NCBI GenBank assembly: GCA_964655775.1
Contig: CAZZNQ010000005.1
Coordinates: forward strand, 1-64,000
DNA length: 64,000 nt
Reading direction: 5' to 3'
From: CAZZNQ01 sp964655775
Lineage (GTDB): Bacteria > Planctomycetota > Brocadiia > SM23-32
Under the pieces are notes generated by a model. The model had not been told where the DNA came from. It ran no database searches and saw nothing but the letters and a program-made list of their open reading frames with translations. How positions within the stretch are numbered: position 1 is the first letter of the stretch; each line of letters opens with the position of its first letter. The position numbers and the translations under genes are program-made. Shown here in pieces: positions 25,901 to 33,822 of the stretch.

Positions 25901-26900
25901 CGGCCCAACCCCCACCGCGGGCGCCGCAATCGAGGTCGAGCGGCTGGCGAAGAGTTTCGGCGACGTCCGAGCCGTGTCGGGTGTACACTTCCAGGTGCGC
26001 GAAGGGGAGCTCTTCGGCTTCCTCGGGCCGAACGGCGCCGGGAAGACCACCACCATCAACATGCTCACCGGCCTGGCCCGGCCCGATGCGGGAACGATCC
26101 GCTTCTTCGAGCGGGACTACACGACGAACGTGAAGCGCGCACAGCACCTGATGGGCGTGGTGCCGGACGAGAGCAACCTGTACCCCGAACTCGACGGCTT
26201 CGAGAACCTCCGCTTCTGCGCGTCACTCTACGGCATGCGCCGACGCGAACGCGAAGCCCGCGCGCGCGAGCTGCTGGACACTTTCGGCCTGGCGGACGTG
26301 GGCGGGCGGAAGTTCGCCGCCTATTCGCGTGGCATGAAGCGCAAGCTGGCCATCGCCGCCGGCATCATCCACCACCCGCGCATCCTCTTCCTGGACGAGC
26401 CGACCACGGGCATCGACGTCGCCAGCGCGCGCCAGATACGCCGCCTGATCGCCGGGATGAACGATGCCGGCACCAGCGTCTTCCTCACCACGCATTACAT
26501 CGAGGAAGCCGAGCGCCTCTGCGACCGCATAGCCTTCATCGTGGAGGGGCGTGTCGTGCGGATCGACACCGTTGCGGACCTGGTCAGGGACGTGCAGGGG
26601 CGCCACGTCGTACAGCTCGCCCTCGGCGCTGAGGCCGGCTCCCTGCTGGATCCGCTGCGTGCCGAGTTCCCGAAAGTCGAGTTCGAGCCGCTCGCCGGCA
26701 ACAGCCTGCGCGCCCACACGGAGAAGCCGCTTCCGCTGGCGCCCCTCGTGCGGTTCTTCGAGGAGCAGGGCGTGGACGTCACCGAGGCGCGCGCCATCCG
26801 ACCGTCGCTGGAGGACGTGTTCGTCCGGGTCACCGGCGTCGCCCTGGAGCGCATGCGCAAGGAGAAGGAAGGCGGCAAGCAGAAAGGGGGCGGGAAGTGA
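25875..26900 (+). CDS. ABC transporter ATP-binding protein (ABC-2 type)
   Basis: 341 residues from GTG 25875, which lies inside the microprotein gene with AAGGAG 8-9 bases upstream. Walker A is at 51-59 (GPNGAGKTT), the signature is YSRGMKRKL, and Walker B is ILFLDEP. The ~100 residues after the core are a C-terminal extension common in ABC-2 drug, lantibiotic or polysaccharide exporters. It partners the permease at 26897 through a GTGA overlap. The substrate is unknown; co-location with an ArsR regulator and a Cys-rich protein hints at metal or thiol stress. Confidence 0.9.
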   Translation: MCAPPTEDSGPTPTAGAAIEVERLAKSFGDVRAVSGVHFQVREGELFGFLGPNGAGKTTTINMLTGLARPDAGTIRFFERDYTTNVKRAQHLMGVVPDESNLYPELDGFENLRFCASLYGMRRREREARARELLDTFGLADVGGRKFAAYSRGMKRKLAIAAGIIHHPRILFLDEPTTGIDVASARQIRRLIAGMNDAGTSVFLTTHYIEEAERLCDRIAFIVEGRVVRIDTVADLVRDVQGRHVVQLALGAEAGSLLDPLRAEFPKVEFEPLAGNSLRAHTEKPLPLAPLVRFFEEQGVDVTEARAIRPSLEDVFVRVTGVALERMRKEKEGGKQKGGGK

Positions 26901-27634
26901 AGTCCTGGATCGCCTTCTGGAGCATCCTCAAGAAGGACATGCGCACCTATTACCTTAAGCCGCCGAACCTGAGCTGGGGCATCATCTTCCCGCTGGCGTG
27001 GACGCTGATGTTTTTCATCAAGTCCGGCAGCGGTTTCGGCGACGTGCGCGGCATCCTGCCCGGAGTCATGGCGCTCTCCATCCTCTTCGGCACCACCTCC
27101 ATGCTGGCCGTGACGGTGACGTTCGAGAAGAAGGGGCGGTCGTTCGAGCGCCTGCTTCTGGCGCCGATGCCGTTGGAGTTGCTGATGCTTGCCAAGACGT
27201 CGGGGGCGGTGATTTTTGGCGTCGCGAACGCGTTCGTGCCGGTGCTGATGGCCGCGTTCCTCACGGATCTATCCGGCGTGGACTGGCTGACACTCGTGCC
27301 CGCCATCGTGCTCATCGCGATCAGCTCGACGTTCCTGGGCCTGCTGATCGCGGTGTCCGTCAGCGAGGTCTTCGAGGCGCAGACGTTCTCGAACTTCTTC
27401 CGCTTCCCGATGCTGTTCCTGTGCGGCCTGTTCTTCCCGCTGGAGGCACTGCCGGGCGTGCTCCGGCCGGCCAGCTATCTCCTGCCCCTCACCTACGGTG
27501 CAGACCTTCTTCACGGTGCAGTCAATCGGGCGGCCGTGAGGCCCGTGCCGCTGAACTTCGCGCTGCTGGCCGCCTTCTGCGTCGTCCTGTTCCTGGTAAG
27601 CCTGCGCAACGTCAACCGCAAGTGGATCCTGTAG
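26897..27634 (+). CDS. ABC-2 type transporter permease
   Basis: 245 residues with six predicted membrane helices, starting at GTG 26897 in the stop region of the ATPase gene. Typical ABC-2 features include the cytoplasmic N-terminus (FWSILKKDMRTYY), FEKKGRSFERLLLAPM after helix 2, and FRFPMLFLCGLFFPLEALP in helix 5, followed by the last helix and a basic tail. It should form a homodimer with the upstream ATPase for export. Confidence 0.9.
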   Translation: MKSWIAFWSILKKDMRTYYLKPPNLSWGIIFPLAWTLMFFIKSGSGFGDVRGILPGVMALSILFGTTSMLAVTVTFEKKGRSFERLLLAPMPLELLMLAKTSGAVIFGVANAFVPVLMAAFLTDLSGVDWLTLVPAIVLIAISSTFLGLLIAVSVSEVFEAQTFSNFFRFPMLFLCGLFFPLEALPGVLRPASYLLPLTYGADLLHGAVNRAAVRPVPLNFALLAAFCVVLFLVSLRNVNRKWIL

Positions 27635-27772
27635 CGCCCTGCCCTCAGGCCCAGCCGGTGCAGTGTGCGGCGAGGGCCGCCCAATTCTCTTAGCGGAACC
27701 CGCCCTTATCCGTTACCATGCAGTCGTGGAGGCCGTCCCTCCGGACGGTGACTCAGGGAGAGGGAGGGACAT

Positions 27773-30391
27773 ATGCACGTTGCACGTCGGTGGGGATTCC
27801 TGTGGTTGTGCACCTTCTGTCTGCTGCTGCCCGGCTGCGGGGAGAACATCCATTCTGCGTCCCTCCGGGGAGACGTTGAGGAGGTGCGCCTGCTCCTGAG
27901 GCAGGGAGCCGACCCCGATGCCCGGCGAGTGGCCGCCATGCCGGGCCACGATGAGGCCTACACTCCCCTGATCTACGCCGCCATCGGCGGCCATCCGGAC
28001 GTCATCCGCCTCCTCTTGAAACACGGTGCCGATCCCCATCTTGCCGACTCCCACGGCTACACGGCCCTGCACCACGCCGCCTGGGAAGGCCACGAGGCCG
28101 CCGCCCGCGCCCTTCTGGCCCACGGCGTGGACGTCGATACAGGGAACGATTTCGGTGAGACGCCCCTCCACCACGTCACCAACAAGACCGCCGACCGAAC
28201 CCGCGAACACCTGGGCGTCCTCCGGCTGCTGCTCGAGAAGGACGCCGACGTGAGCGCCACCGACCAGGACGGGCAGACTGCCCTGCACAACGCGGTGGAG
28301 CACGGCTGGCAGGCGGGCGCCGAGATGCTGCTCTCCCACGGCGCGGACGTCGCGGCGGCCGACGGCAGCGGGGAGACGCCCCTCCGGGAAGCCGTCCGTC
28401 GCGGCGACGCCCGGATGATGGACACTCTCCTGGAGCACGGAGCGAGGCACGATGCCTTCACCGCCGCTGCCCTGGGGAAAGCCGACCTGCTGGCCGACAT
28501 GCTCGAAGACGACCCCGGCCTCGTTCGCAGCCGGGACGAGGCGAGCGGAGACACGCTCCTGCACCTGGCCGCCGCCCGCGGCAACCACGCAACGGTGGAG
28601 CTTCTGCTCGCGTCCGGCGCGGACGTCGACGCGGCGAACAAGTGGGGGGAAACGGCGCTCTCGGCGGCATCCCGGCGGGGGCACACGCAGGCCGAATCGC
28701 TGCTGCTGGCGAGCGGGGCCGACCCCGGCGACCGGGTTGACCTCACCCGGAGGACGGTTTCCCGGCCGGGCCTGAGGCTGCGCCATCCGGGTCCGGCGCA
28801 CTGGATCGTCTCCACCGAGACCTGGCAGCTCTACGCTGCCGTTCCGGAACCCGAAATCGAAGCCGAATACGCCGTCTGGGACATCGGCATGGTCGGGGCA
28901 GACAGGAACCGAGGGGGTGCCGCATCCGCCGGGGGAGCCGACGCCGAGGACCTCATCGACGCCGTCCGGGTGGTGATCGCCAAAGAGCCCTCCCGGACCG
29001 TGGCGGAGCTGCGCAGACTTCGCGTGCCCTTCGAGCGCGACGACCTGGAGCGCGGCTACACTCGCCGACGGTTCCGGTTTCCGCAGGCGGGCCGGTACTG
29101 GCTCCGATGCACCTTCCACGATTCGGACGACCGTCCGGTGGCCGAAAGCCTCTGGGCCGTGACGTCGAGCGACAACTACCTGGCCGGGCTGGGCTGGGCT
29201 TTCGACCCTTCCGAGCTGGGGGAGATGGTATTCATCGAGGGAGGCAGCTTCCGGATGGGGGCGCCGTCTTCTGCCCGGGCCAGGGAGGGGGAGCGCCCCC
29301 CGCACAGGGTGCGCGTGGACGACTTCTGGATCGGCAAGTATCCGGTTGCCGCCCGGGAGTTCTCGGAGTTCCTCAACGATCGCGGCAACCCGGACCATCG
29401 CTACCTGCGCGGGGACGCGTGGCGCCTCGCCTTCATGAAAGGGCATTTTGAGGAGGACCTCGCGGCGGGGCGTGACGACCCGGAGAGGATCCAGAGACAT
29501 ATCGAGGACCTCGATGCCTTCTTTGCTCCCGTCGTCCAGTGGCCTCCCCGGCCCGAGATGGCCGCAAAGCACGATTTCGTCTACGAAGAGATGCTGGGCG
29601 CCCAGGGATCGATGGTTCCCGGTTGGTGCAATGTCGTTCTGGACCCCCGGACGGGCCTCTACCGTCCGCGGGGCGAACTGGACTTCTGTCCCGCCCATCG
29701 CGTCACGTGGTTCGGGGCGGTGGAATACTGCCGCTGGCTGAGCGAGCGCACGGGCCGCAGCTACCGCCTGCCCACCGAGGCCGAGTGGGAATACGCCGCG
29801 CGGGGGCGCGAGGGGCGGTCGCAGCCATGGGGCTTTCGGGCGCCTTTCGGCAAGGGCAAGGTGCCGTGGAGCTCGCTGTTCGGCGTTTTCGACAGGCAGA
29901 TGGGCGTCTACCTGAACTACAATCACATCAACGTGGGATCGTTCCCGTACGGCGATACGCCGGAGGGCGTCGCGGACATGGTGGGCTATGTGCCGCAGTG
30001 GTGCAGCGACGCCTACTCCCGGGATTACTACAGACGCTCGCCGGTGGACAATCCCACCGGCCCGGAGGTGCCCGAGGGGGAGCGAGATACCGTGCGGAGG
30101 TCTTTGAGGGGTGAAGGCTGGGGAACCGGAAGCTGGCTGAAGACGGAATACGTGGTCGCGCCCGCCTGGGCTCGGGCTGCGGTACCTCCGGCTTACCTGA
30201 CGGACTATGGATTTCGGGTGGTGATGGAACCCGTGCACGGCGAGAAGGGAGGGACGCGTTCGTCGCCCAGCGCCTCCGGAACCGGAAACCAGGGAGCGGT
30301 CATCCTGGGAGCGACGGCGTCTGTGATGCTGACTCTCCTGGTGTTTGCCCTCTATCGCGCGCGGATTGAGCAAGCGGGCAGGACCAGGTAG
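27773..30391 (+). CDS. Lipoprotein with ankyrin repeats and an FGE/sulfatase-modifying-factor-like domain
   Basis: 872 residues behind a strong GGGAGAGGGAGGG site. The N-terminus is a lipoprotein signal (LLLPGC, lipidated Cys 22). Residues ~27-315 are about eight ankyrin repeats (VRLLLRQGADPDAR, IRLLLKHGADPHLADSHGYTALHHAAWEGH and so on). A ~150-residue beta-rich region follows (about 320-475). From ~480 there is a formylglycine-generating-enzyme-like (C-type-lectin fold) domain: MVFIEGGSFRMGAPSS, FWIGKYPVAAREFSEFLND, YRLPTEAEWEYAARG, then YGFRVVMEP. The catalytic Cys region of true FGE is not evident, so it may be a binding rather than oxidising domain. A C-terminal membrane helix (about 842-862) closes the protein. 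Confidence 0.88.
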   Translation: MHVARRWGFLWLCTFCLLLPGCGENIHSASLRGDVEEVRLLLRQGADPDARRVAAMPGHDEAYTPLIYAAIGGHPDVIRLLLKHGADPHLADSHGYTALHHAAWEGHEAAARALLAHGVDVDTGNDFGETPLHHVTNKTADRTREHLGVLRLLLEKDADVSATDQDGQTALHNAVEHGWQAGAEMLLSHGADVAAADGSGETPLREAVRRGDARMMDTLLEHGARHDAFTAAALGKADLLADMLEDDPGLVRSRDEASGDTLLHLAAARGNHATVELLLASGADVDAANKWGETALSAASRRGHTQAESLLLASGADPGDRVDLTRRTVSRPGLRLRHPGPAHWIVSTETWQLYAAVPEPEIEAEYAVWDIGMVGADRNRGGAASAGGADAEDLIDAVRVVIAKEPSRTVAELRRLRVPFERDDLERGYTRRRFRFPQAGRYWLRCTFHDSDDRPVAESLWAVTSSDNYLAGLGWAFDPSELGEMVFIEGGSFRMGAPSSARAREGERPPHRVRVDDFWIGKYPVAAREFSEFLNDRGNPDHRYLRGDAWRLAFMKGHFEEDLAAGRDDPERIQRHIEDLDAFFAPVVQWPPRPEMAAKHDFVYEEMLGAQGSMVPGWCNVVLDPRTGLYRPRGELDFCPAHRVTWFGAVEYCRWLSERTGRSYRLPTEAEWEYAARGREGRSQPWGFRAPFGKGKVPWSSLFGVFDRQMGVYLNYNHINVGSFPYGDTPEGVADMVGYVPQWCSDAYSRDYYRRSPVDNPTGPEVPEGERDTVRRSLRGEGWGTGSWLKTEYVVAPAWARAAVPPAYLTDYGFRVVMEPVHGEKGGTRSSPSASGTGNQGAVILGATASVMLTLLVFALYRARIEQAGRTR

Positions 30392-30544
30392 CAGCTTCAT
30401 TTTGGATCTTGACTCTTATGGCCCATCCGCCCACAGGCTAGCAGACCGTGCTCGCCCTTCCGCGAAGGGGTACGCGATGCACCGTAGTAGCCGGGACACG
30501 CGGACGGGCGGCGCACGCGCTGACGCGGGCGCCACGGCGAGCGC

Positions 30545-30573
30545 TTGACAGGACGCACCGGGACCTGTAGAAG
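30545..30573 (+). promoter_or_regulatory. Promoter of the beta-helix protein gene
   Basis: TTGACA (30545-30550), 17-base spacer, TAGAAG (30568-30573), 60 bases before the ATG of the beta-helix gene. Confidence 0.6.
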
Positions 30574-30633
30574 CGTGTCGTGCGGCGTGCACGGTGCGCC
30601 GGAGCAGCAAGAACTGTGAGCGAGGAGTATGCC

Positions 30634-32334
30634 ATGACGCCGAAGAGAGCCCGCCTTGTCTATCTTGTGGTCTGCTTAGCGATGGCGTTCGCCCTCCCCT
30701 GTCGAGCGACGCTGCGGGTGGTCGACACCGGAAATCCTACGGCCTCGGACGAGAACCCCGGCACGGAGGCGGCCCCGTGGCGGACCATCGCCAAAGCGGC
30801 GACGGAGGTGCAGCCCGGCGACGTGGTCTGCGTGATGGCCGGCACCTATCCGGAGCGCGTCAGGCTCTCGACCTCCGGCACGCCGGACCGCCCCATCGTC
30901 TTCCGCAGCGTGCCTCGGCACCAGGCCGTGATCCAGGGCTTCGAGTGCGACGACGCGAGCTACGTGCGCATCGAGGGATTCAAGGTCCACGCGCCGGATC
31001 CCGCGGACCGCGCGCCCGGCATCGTGCTGGGCAGCGGCGGGCACGTCGCGGCGATCGGCAATGAAGTGGCGGAACAGTACATGGGCATCTCGGGCGGCGG
31101 GCGCAACTGTCGGGTTGCGCTGAACCGCACGTTCAAGACTCAGTTCGGGCTGCTTGTAGGCGCCAGGAGCAGCAGCTGGATCATCGAGCGCAACGAGTTC
31201 CGCCGTCAGTACCAACACCAAAGCGGCGACTGCGACTACTCGCGGATGTGGGGTAAGGATCACGTAGTGCGGTTCAATCGCTACCACGACACGCGTCGGG
31301 CCGAGGTAGGCCAGGCCCACCTGGACTGCGTCCAGACGTTCAACGTGCGCGAGGATCCCGATCAGTATCTCCAGAACATCACCTTCGAGCGCAACGTCTG
31401 CAGCCAGTTCAGCCAGGGGTTCATGCTCTCCACCAGCCTGCCGGGCACCGTCAACACGTTCATCTTCCGGCGGAACCTGTTCTTCGAGGGCGGCTCGTGG
31501 GGCCTGAACGTGAAGAGGATCCCGGGATGCACCTCGGCGAACAACACGTTCTACCACATCAAGTGGTACGGCTTCGGCAACGCGGGCGGCGAGAACGGCC
31601 GCGCCGAGAACAACATCTTCGTGCAGATCAACACGCCCTACACCACCGGCCCGGGCTTTGAGGGCGCCAACAACCTTATTCACGATTACGAGAACGCGCC
31701 CGAGGGCTCGGAAGGAGCCGAATACTTCCGGGGCGATCCCGCGTTCGCAGGAGCGGGCGTCGGCAACTTCCGGCTGACCGACGGCAGTCCGGCGATCGAT
31801 TCGGGCAGCAACGGCGGGGACGTCGGCGCCGTCGAATACCCGAATGTCTACTACGTCGACGTCGACCATCCGGCCGCTGACGATCAGGGGTTCGGCTACG
31901 GTGGGTGGCCGTTCAAGACACTGGCCAGGGGGCTGGAGGTCGCGGGCGACGGAGAGACGATTGTGGTCCGCGACGGCGTGTACCGAGAGTCGGTCGACCT
32001 CTCCAATCCCAACGTGACGGTGCGGGCAGCCGACGGCGAGACGGCGCGTATCTGCACCGCCGCCCTGGTCACCGGCTGGGAGCGCAAGGCAGGGAGATGG
32101 ACCGCCGGTGTCGCGTCCCGTCCCGAGAACCTGCTGCTCGACGGCGCGGTGCTGAAGGACTTCGAATACGACCGCGCGGCCGGGACCGTCTCGGTCAGGG
32201 GCTTCGACCCACGTCTACACACGGTGGAGATCCCGGACGCCTTCACTGTGAAGGTACGTGACCGCGACGATCCGGCGGCGAGAGGCATCATCGTCTGTGA
32301 CAGCTTCGTGCCCCACAACGCGGGGACCAGATAG
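30634..32334 (+). CDS. Secreted right-handed beta-helix protein
   Basis: 566 residues from ATG 30634 after GAGGAG. A signal peptide occupies ~1-24 (LVYLVVCLAMAFALPCRA). The body resembles polysaccharide-lyase-like beta-helices: PWRTIAKAATEVQPGDVVCVMAGTY opens the helix, and rungs carry N-rich turns (NRTFKTQFG, ERNEFRRQ, FRRNLFFEGGSWG). A second, shorter helix starts near residue 410 (YYVDVDHPAADD, then GWPFKTLARGLEVAGDGETI). Such proteins bind or cleave polysaccharides; catalytic residues cannot be assigned by eye. It stands at the head of a same-strand set with an oxidoreductase and a GH2 enzyme. Confidence 0.85.
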   Translation: MTPKRARLVYLVVCLAMAFALPCRATLRVVDTGNPTASDENPGTEAAPWRTIAKAATEVQPGDVVCVMAGTYPERVRLSTSGTPDRPIVFRSVPRHQAVIQGFECDDASYVRIEGFKVHAPDPADRAPGIVLGSGGHVAAIGNEVAEQYMGISGGGRNCRVALNRTFKTQFGLLVGARSSSWIIERNEFRRQYQHQSGDCDYSRMWGKDHVVRFNRYHDTRRAEVGQAHLDCVQTFNVREDPDQYLQNITFERNVCSQFSQGFMLSTSLPGTVNTFIFRRNLFFEGGSWGLNVKRIPGCTSANNTFYHIKWYGFGNAGGENGRAENNIFVQINTPYTTGPGFEGANNLIHDYENAPEGSEGAEYFRGDPAFAGAGVGNFRLTDGSPAIDSGSNGGDVGAVEYPNVYYVDVDHPAADDQGFGYGGWPFKTLARGLEVAGDGETIVVRDGVYRESVDLSNPNVTVRAADGETARICTAALVTGWERKAGRWTAGVASRPENLLLDGAVLKDFEYDRAAGTVSVRGFDPRLHTVEIPDAFTVKVRDRDDPAARGIIVCDSFVPHNAGTR

Positions 32335-32356
32335 CCCAGACGGGGACGGCAGAGAC

Positions 32357-33715
32357 ATGGCAAGATACGCCCTGAAAACCAGCGATGTTCCGTTGGACGA
32401 CTCCTGGGACGTGATCGTGGTCGGCGGAGGTCCGGCTGGATGCACGGCGGCCGCCTCCGCCGCGCGCGAGGGCGCCCGCACGCTGCTGATCGAGGCCACC
32501 GGCAGCCTTGGAGGAATGGGCACCTCCGGCCTGGTGCCGGCGTGGTGCCCGTTCACGGACAAGGAGCGGATCATTTACGGCGGCATGGCCGAGCGCGTTC
32601 TCAAGGAGACGATGGCCGGCATGCCGCACGTCCCGGCGGACAGCTATGACTGGACGCCCATCGACCCGGAGCGCCTCAAGCGGGTCTACGACGACCTCGT
32701 CACCGAACACGGCGCCGAGGTGCTATTCAACGCGATGGTGACCGGAGTCGAGACGGACGGAGCCGGTCGCGTGGACGCGTTGCTCGTCGCCTCTAAGGCC
32801 GGCCTCACGGCATACCGGGCGGACGTTTACGTGGACTGCTCGGGCGACGGGGACGTTGCGGTCTGGGCCGGCGCAGAGTACGAAAAGGGAGACGATGAGG
32901 GCGACCTGCAGCCGGCGTCGCATTGCTTCGTCATCGGCAACGTCGACATGTACGGATACCTGCACTGCGGCAACGTGAAGTACCGGCCGGGGCCGCCCAT
33001 CATCGACGAGATCGTCGCGTCCGGCAAATACCCGGAGATCCCGGACACTCACGCCTGCAATAACATTGTCGGCCCTGGCGCCGTCGGCTTCAACGCGGGG
33101 CACATCTGGGACGTCGACAACACAGACCCGTTCAGCGTCAGCCGGGGTCTGATGCAGGGCCGACGGATCGCGGCCGCGTTCCGGGATGCCCTGGCGGAGT
33201 TCTTCCCCGCTGCGTTCGGCAACGGCTTTCTCGCCGGCACCGGCAACTTACTGGGCATCCGCGAAACCCGCCGCATCATCGGCGATTACTGCCTGACGCT
33301 CGATGACTTCGTCGCGCGCCGCAGCTTTCCGGACGAGATATGCCGCAACTGCTACTTCGTGGATGTACACCACAAGCAAACTGAGGCCGCCCGGTACACG
33401 GACGACACCGACGGTTCGTGGACCAAGAACCGCCACATCGGACTCGGTCCCGGGGAATCACACGGGATCCCGTACCGCTGCCTGACGCCGAAAGGGCTGA
33501 AGAACGTTCTGGTGGCAGGACGCTGTATCTCCACGGACCGCCCCGTCCAGGGCAGCACGCGTGTGATGCCCGTGTGCCTGGCCATGGGAGAGGCGGCGGG
33601 AATGGCGGCAGCTCGCGCAGGGCACGGCGTTGAGGCGGATGTGCGATCGGTGGACGTTGATCGGCTTCGCAGTGACTTGCGCGAAGCCGGCGCCTATCTT
33701 CCTGAGGTGCGATAG
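32357..33715 (+). CDS. FAD-dependent oxidoreductase (FAD_oxidored family)
   Basis: 452 residues from ATG 32357; the frame is open further upstream, but family sequence starts here. The dinucleotide-binding motif is at 23-28 (GGGPAG) followed by AAASAAREGARTLLIE and GGMGTSGLVPAW. The C-terminal FAD contact region is also present (VLVAGRCISTDRPVQGSTRVMPVCLAMGEAAG). The family is frequent beside glycoside hydrolases in planctomycetes and related bacteria. The substrate is unknown, perhaps a sugar or cyclitol. It begins 22 bases after the beta-helix gene, so they are probably one operon. Confidence 0.9.
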   Translation: MARYALKTSDVPLDDSWDVIVVGGGPAGCTAAASAAREGARTLLIEATGSLGGMGTSGLVPAWCPFTDKERIIYGGMAERVLKETMAGMPHVPADSYDWTPIDPERLKRVYDDLVTEHGAEVLFNAMVTGVETDGAGRVDALLVASKAGLTAYRADVYVDCSGDGDVAVWAGAEYEKGDDEGDLQPASHCFVIGNVDMYGYLHCGNVKYRPGPPIIDEIVASGKYPEIPDTHACNNIVGPGAVGFNAGHIWDVDNTDPFSVSRGLMQGRRIAAAFRDALAEFFPAAFGNGFLAGTGNLLGIRETRRIIGDYCLTLDDFVARRSFPDEICRNCYFVDVHHKQTEAARYTDDTDGSWTKNRHIGLGPGESHGIPYRCLTPKGLKNVLVAGRCISTDRPVQGSTRVMPVCLAMGEAAGMAAARAGHGVEADVRSVDVDRLRSDLREAGAYLPEVR

Positions 33716-33822
33716 GAAGACCATCGGCGGGCAGGCTCTTTCGGTGCGGCCCTCTGCGGGCCGTCGCACAGGTGAACCTTGGTCCCGACCCCGTAGCGCT
33801 CACTTTCCTGGAGTCACATGCG

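Noticed and set aside
27713..30400. An 895-codon open frame antisense to the ankyrin/FGE lipoprotein gene.
   Set aside because: The sense frame has a strong ribosome-binding site, lipobox and two recognisable domains; the antisense frame has none.
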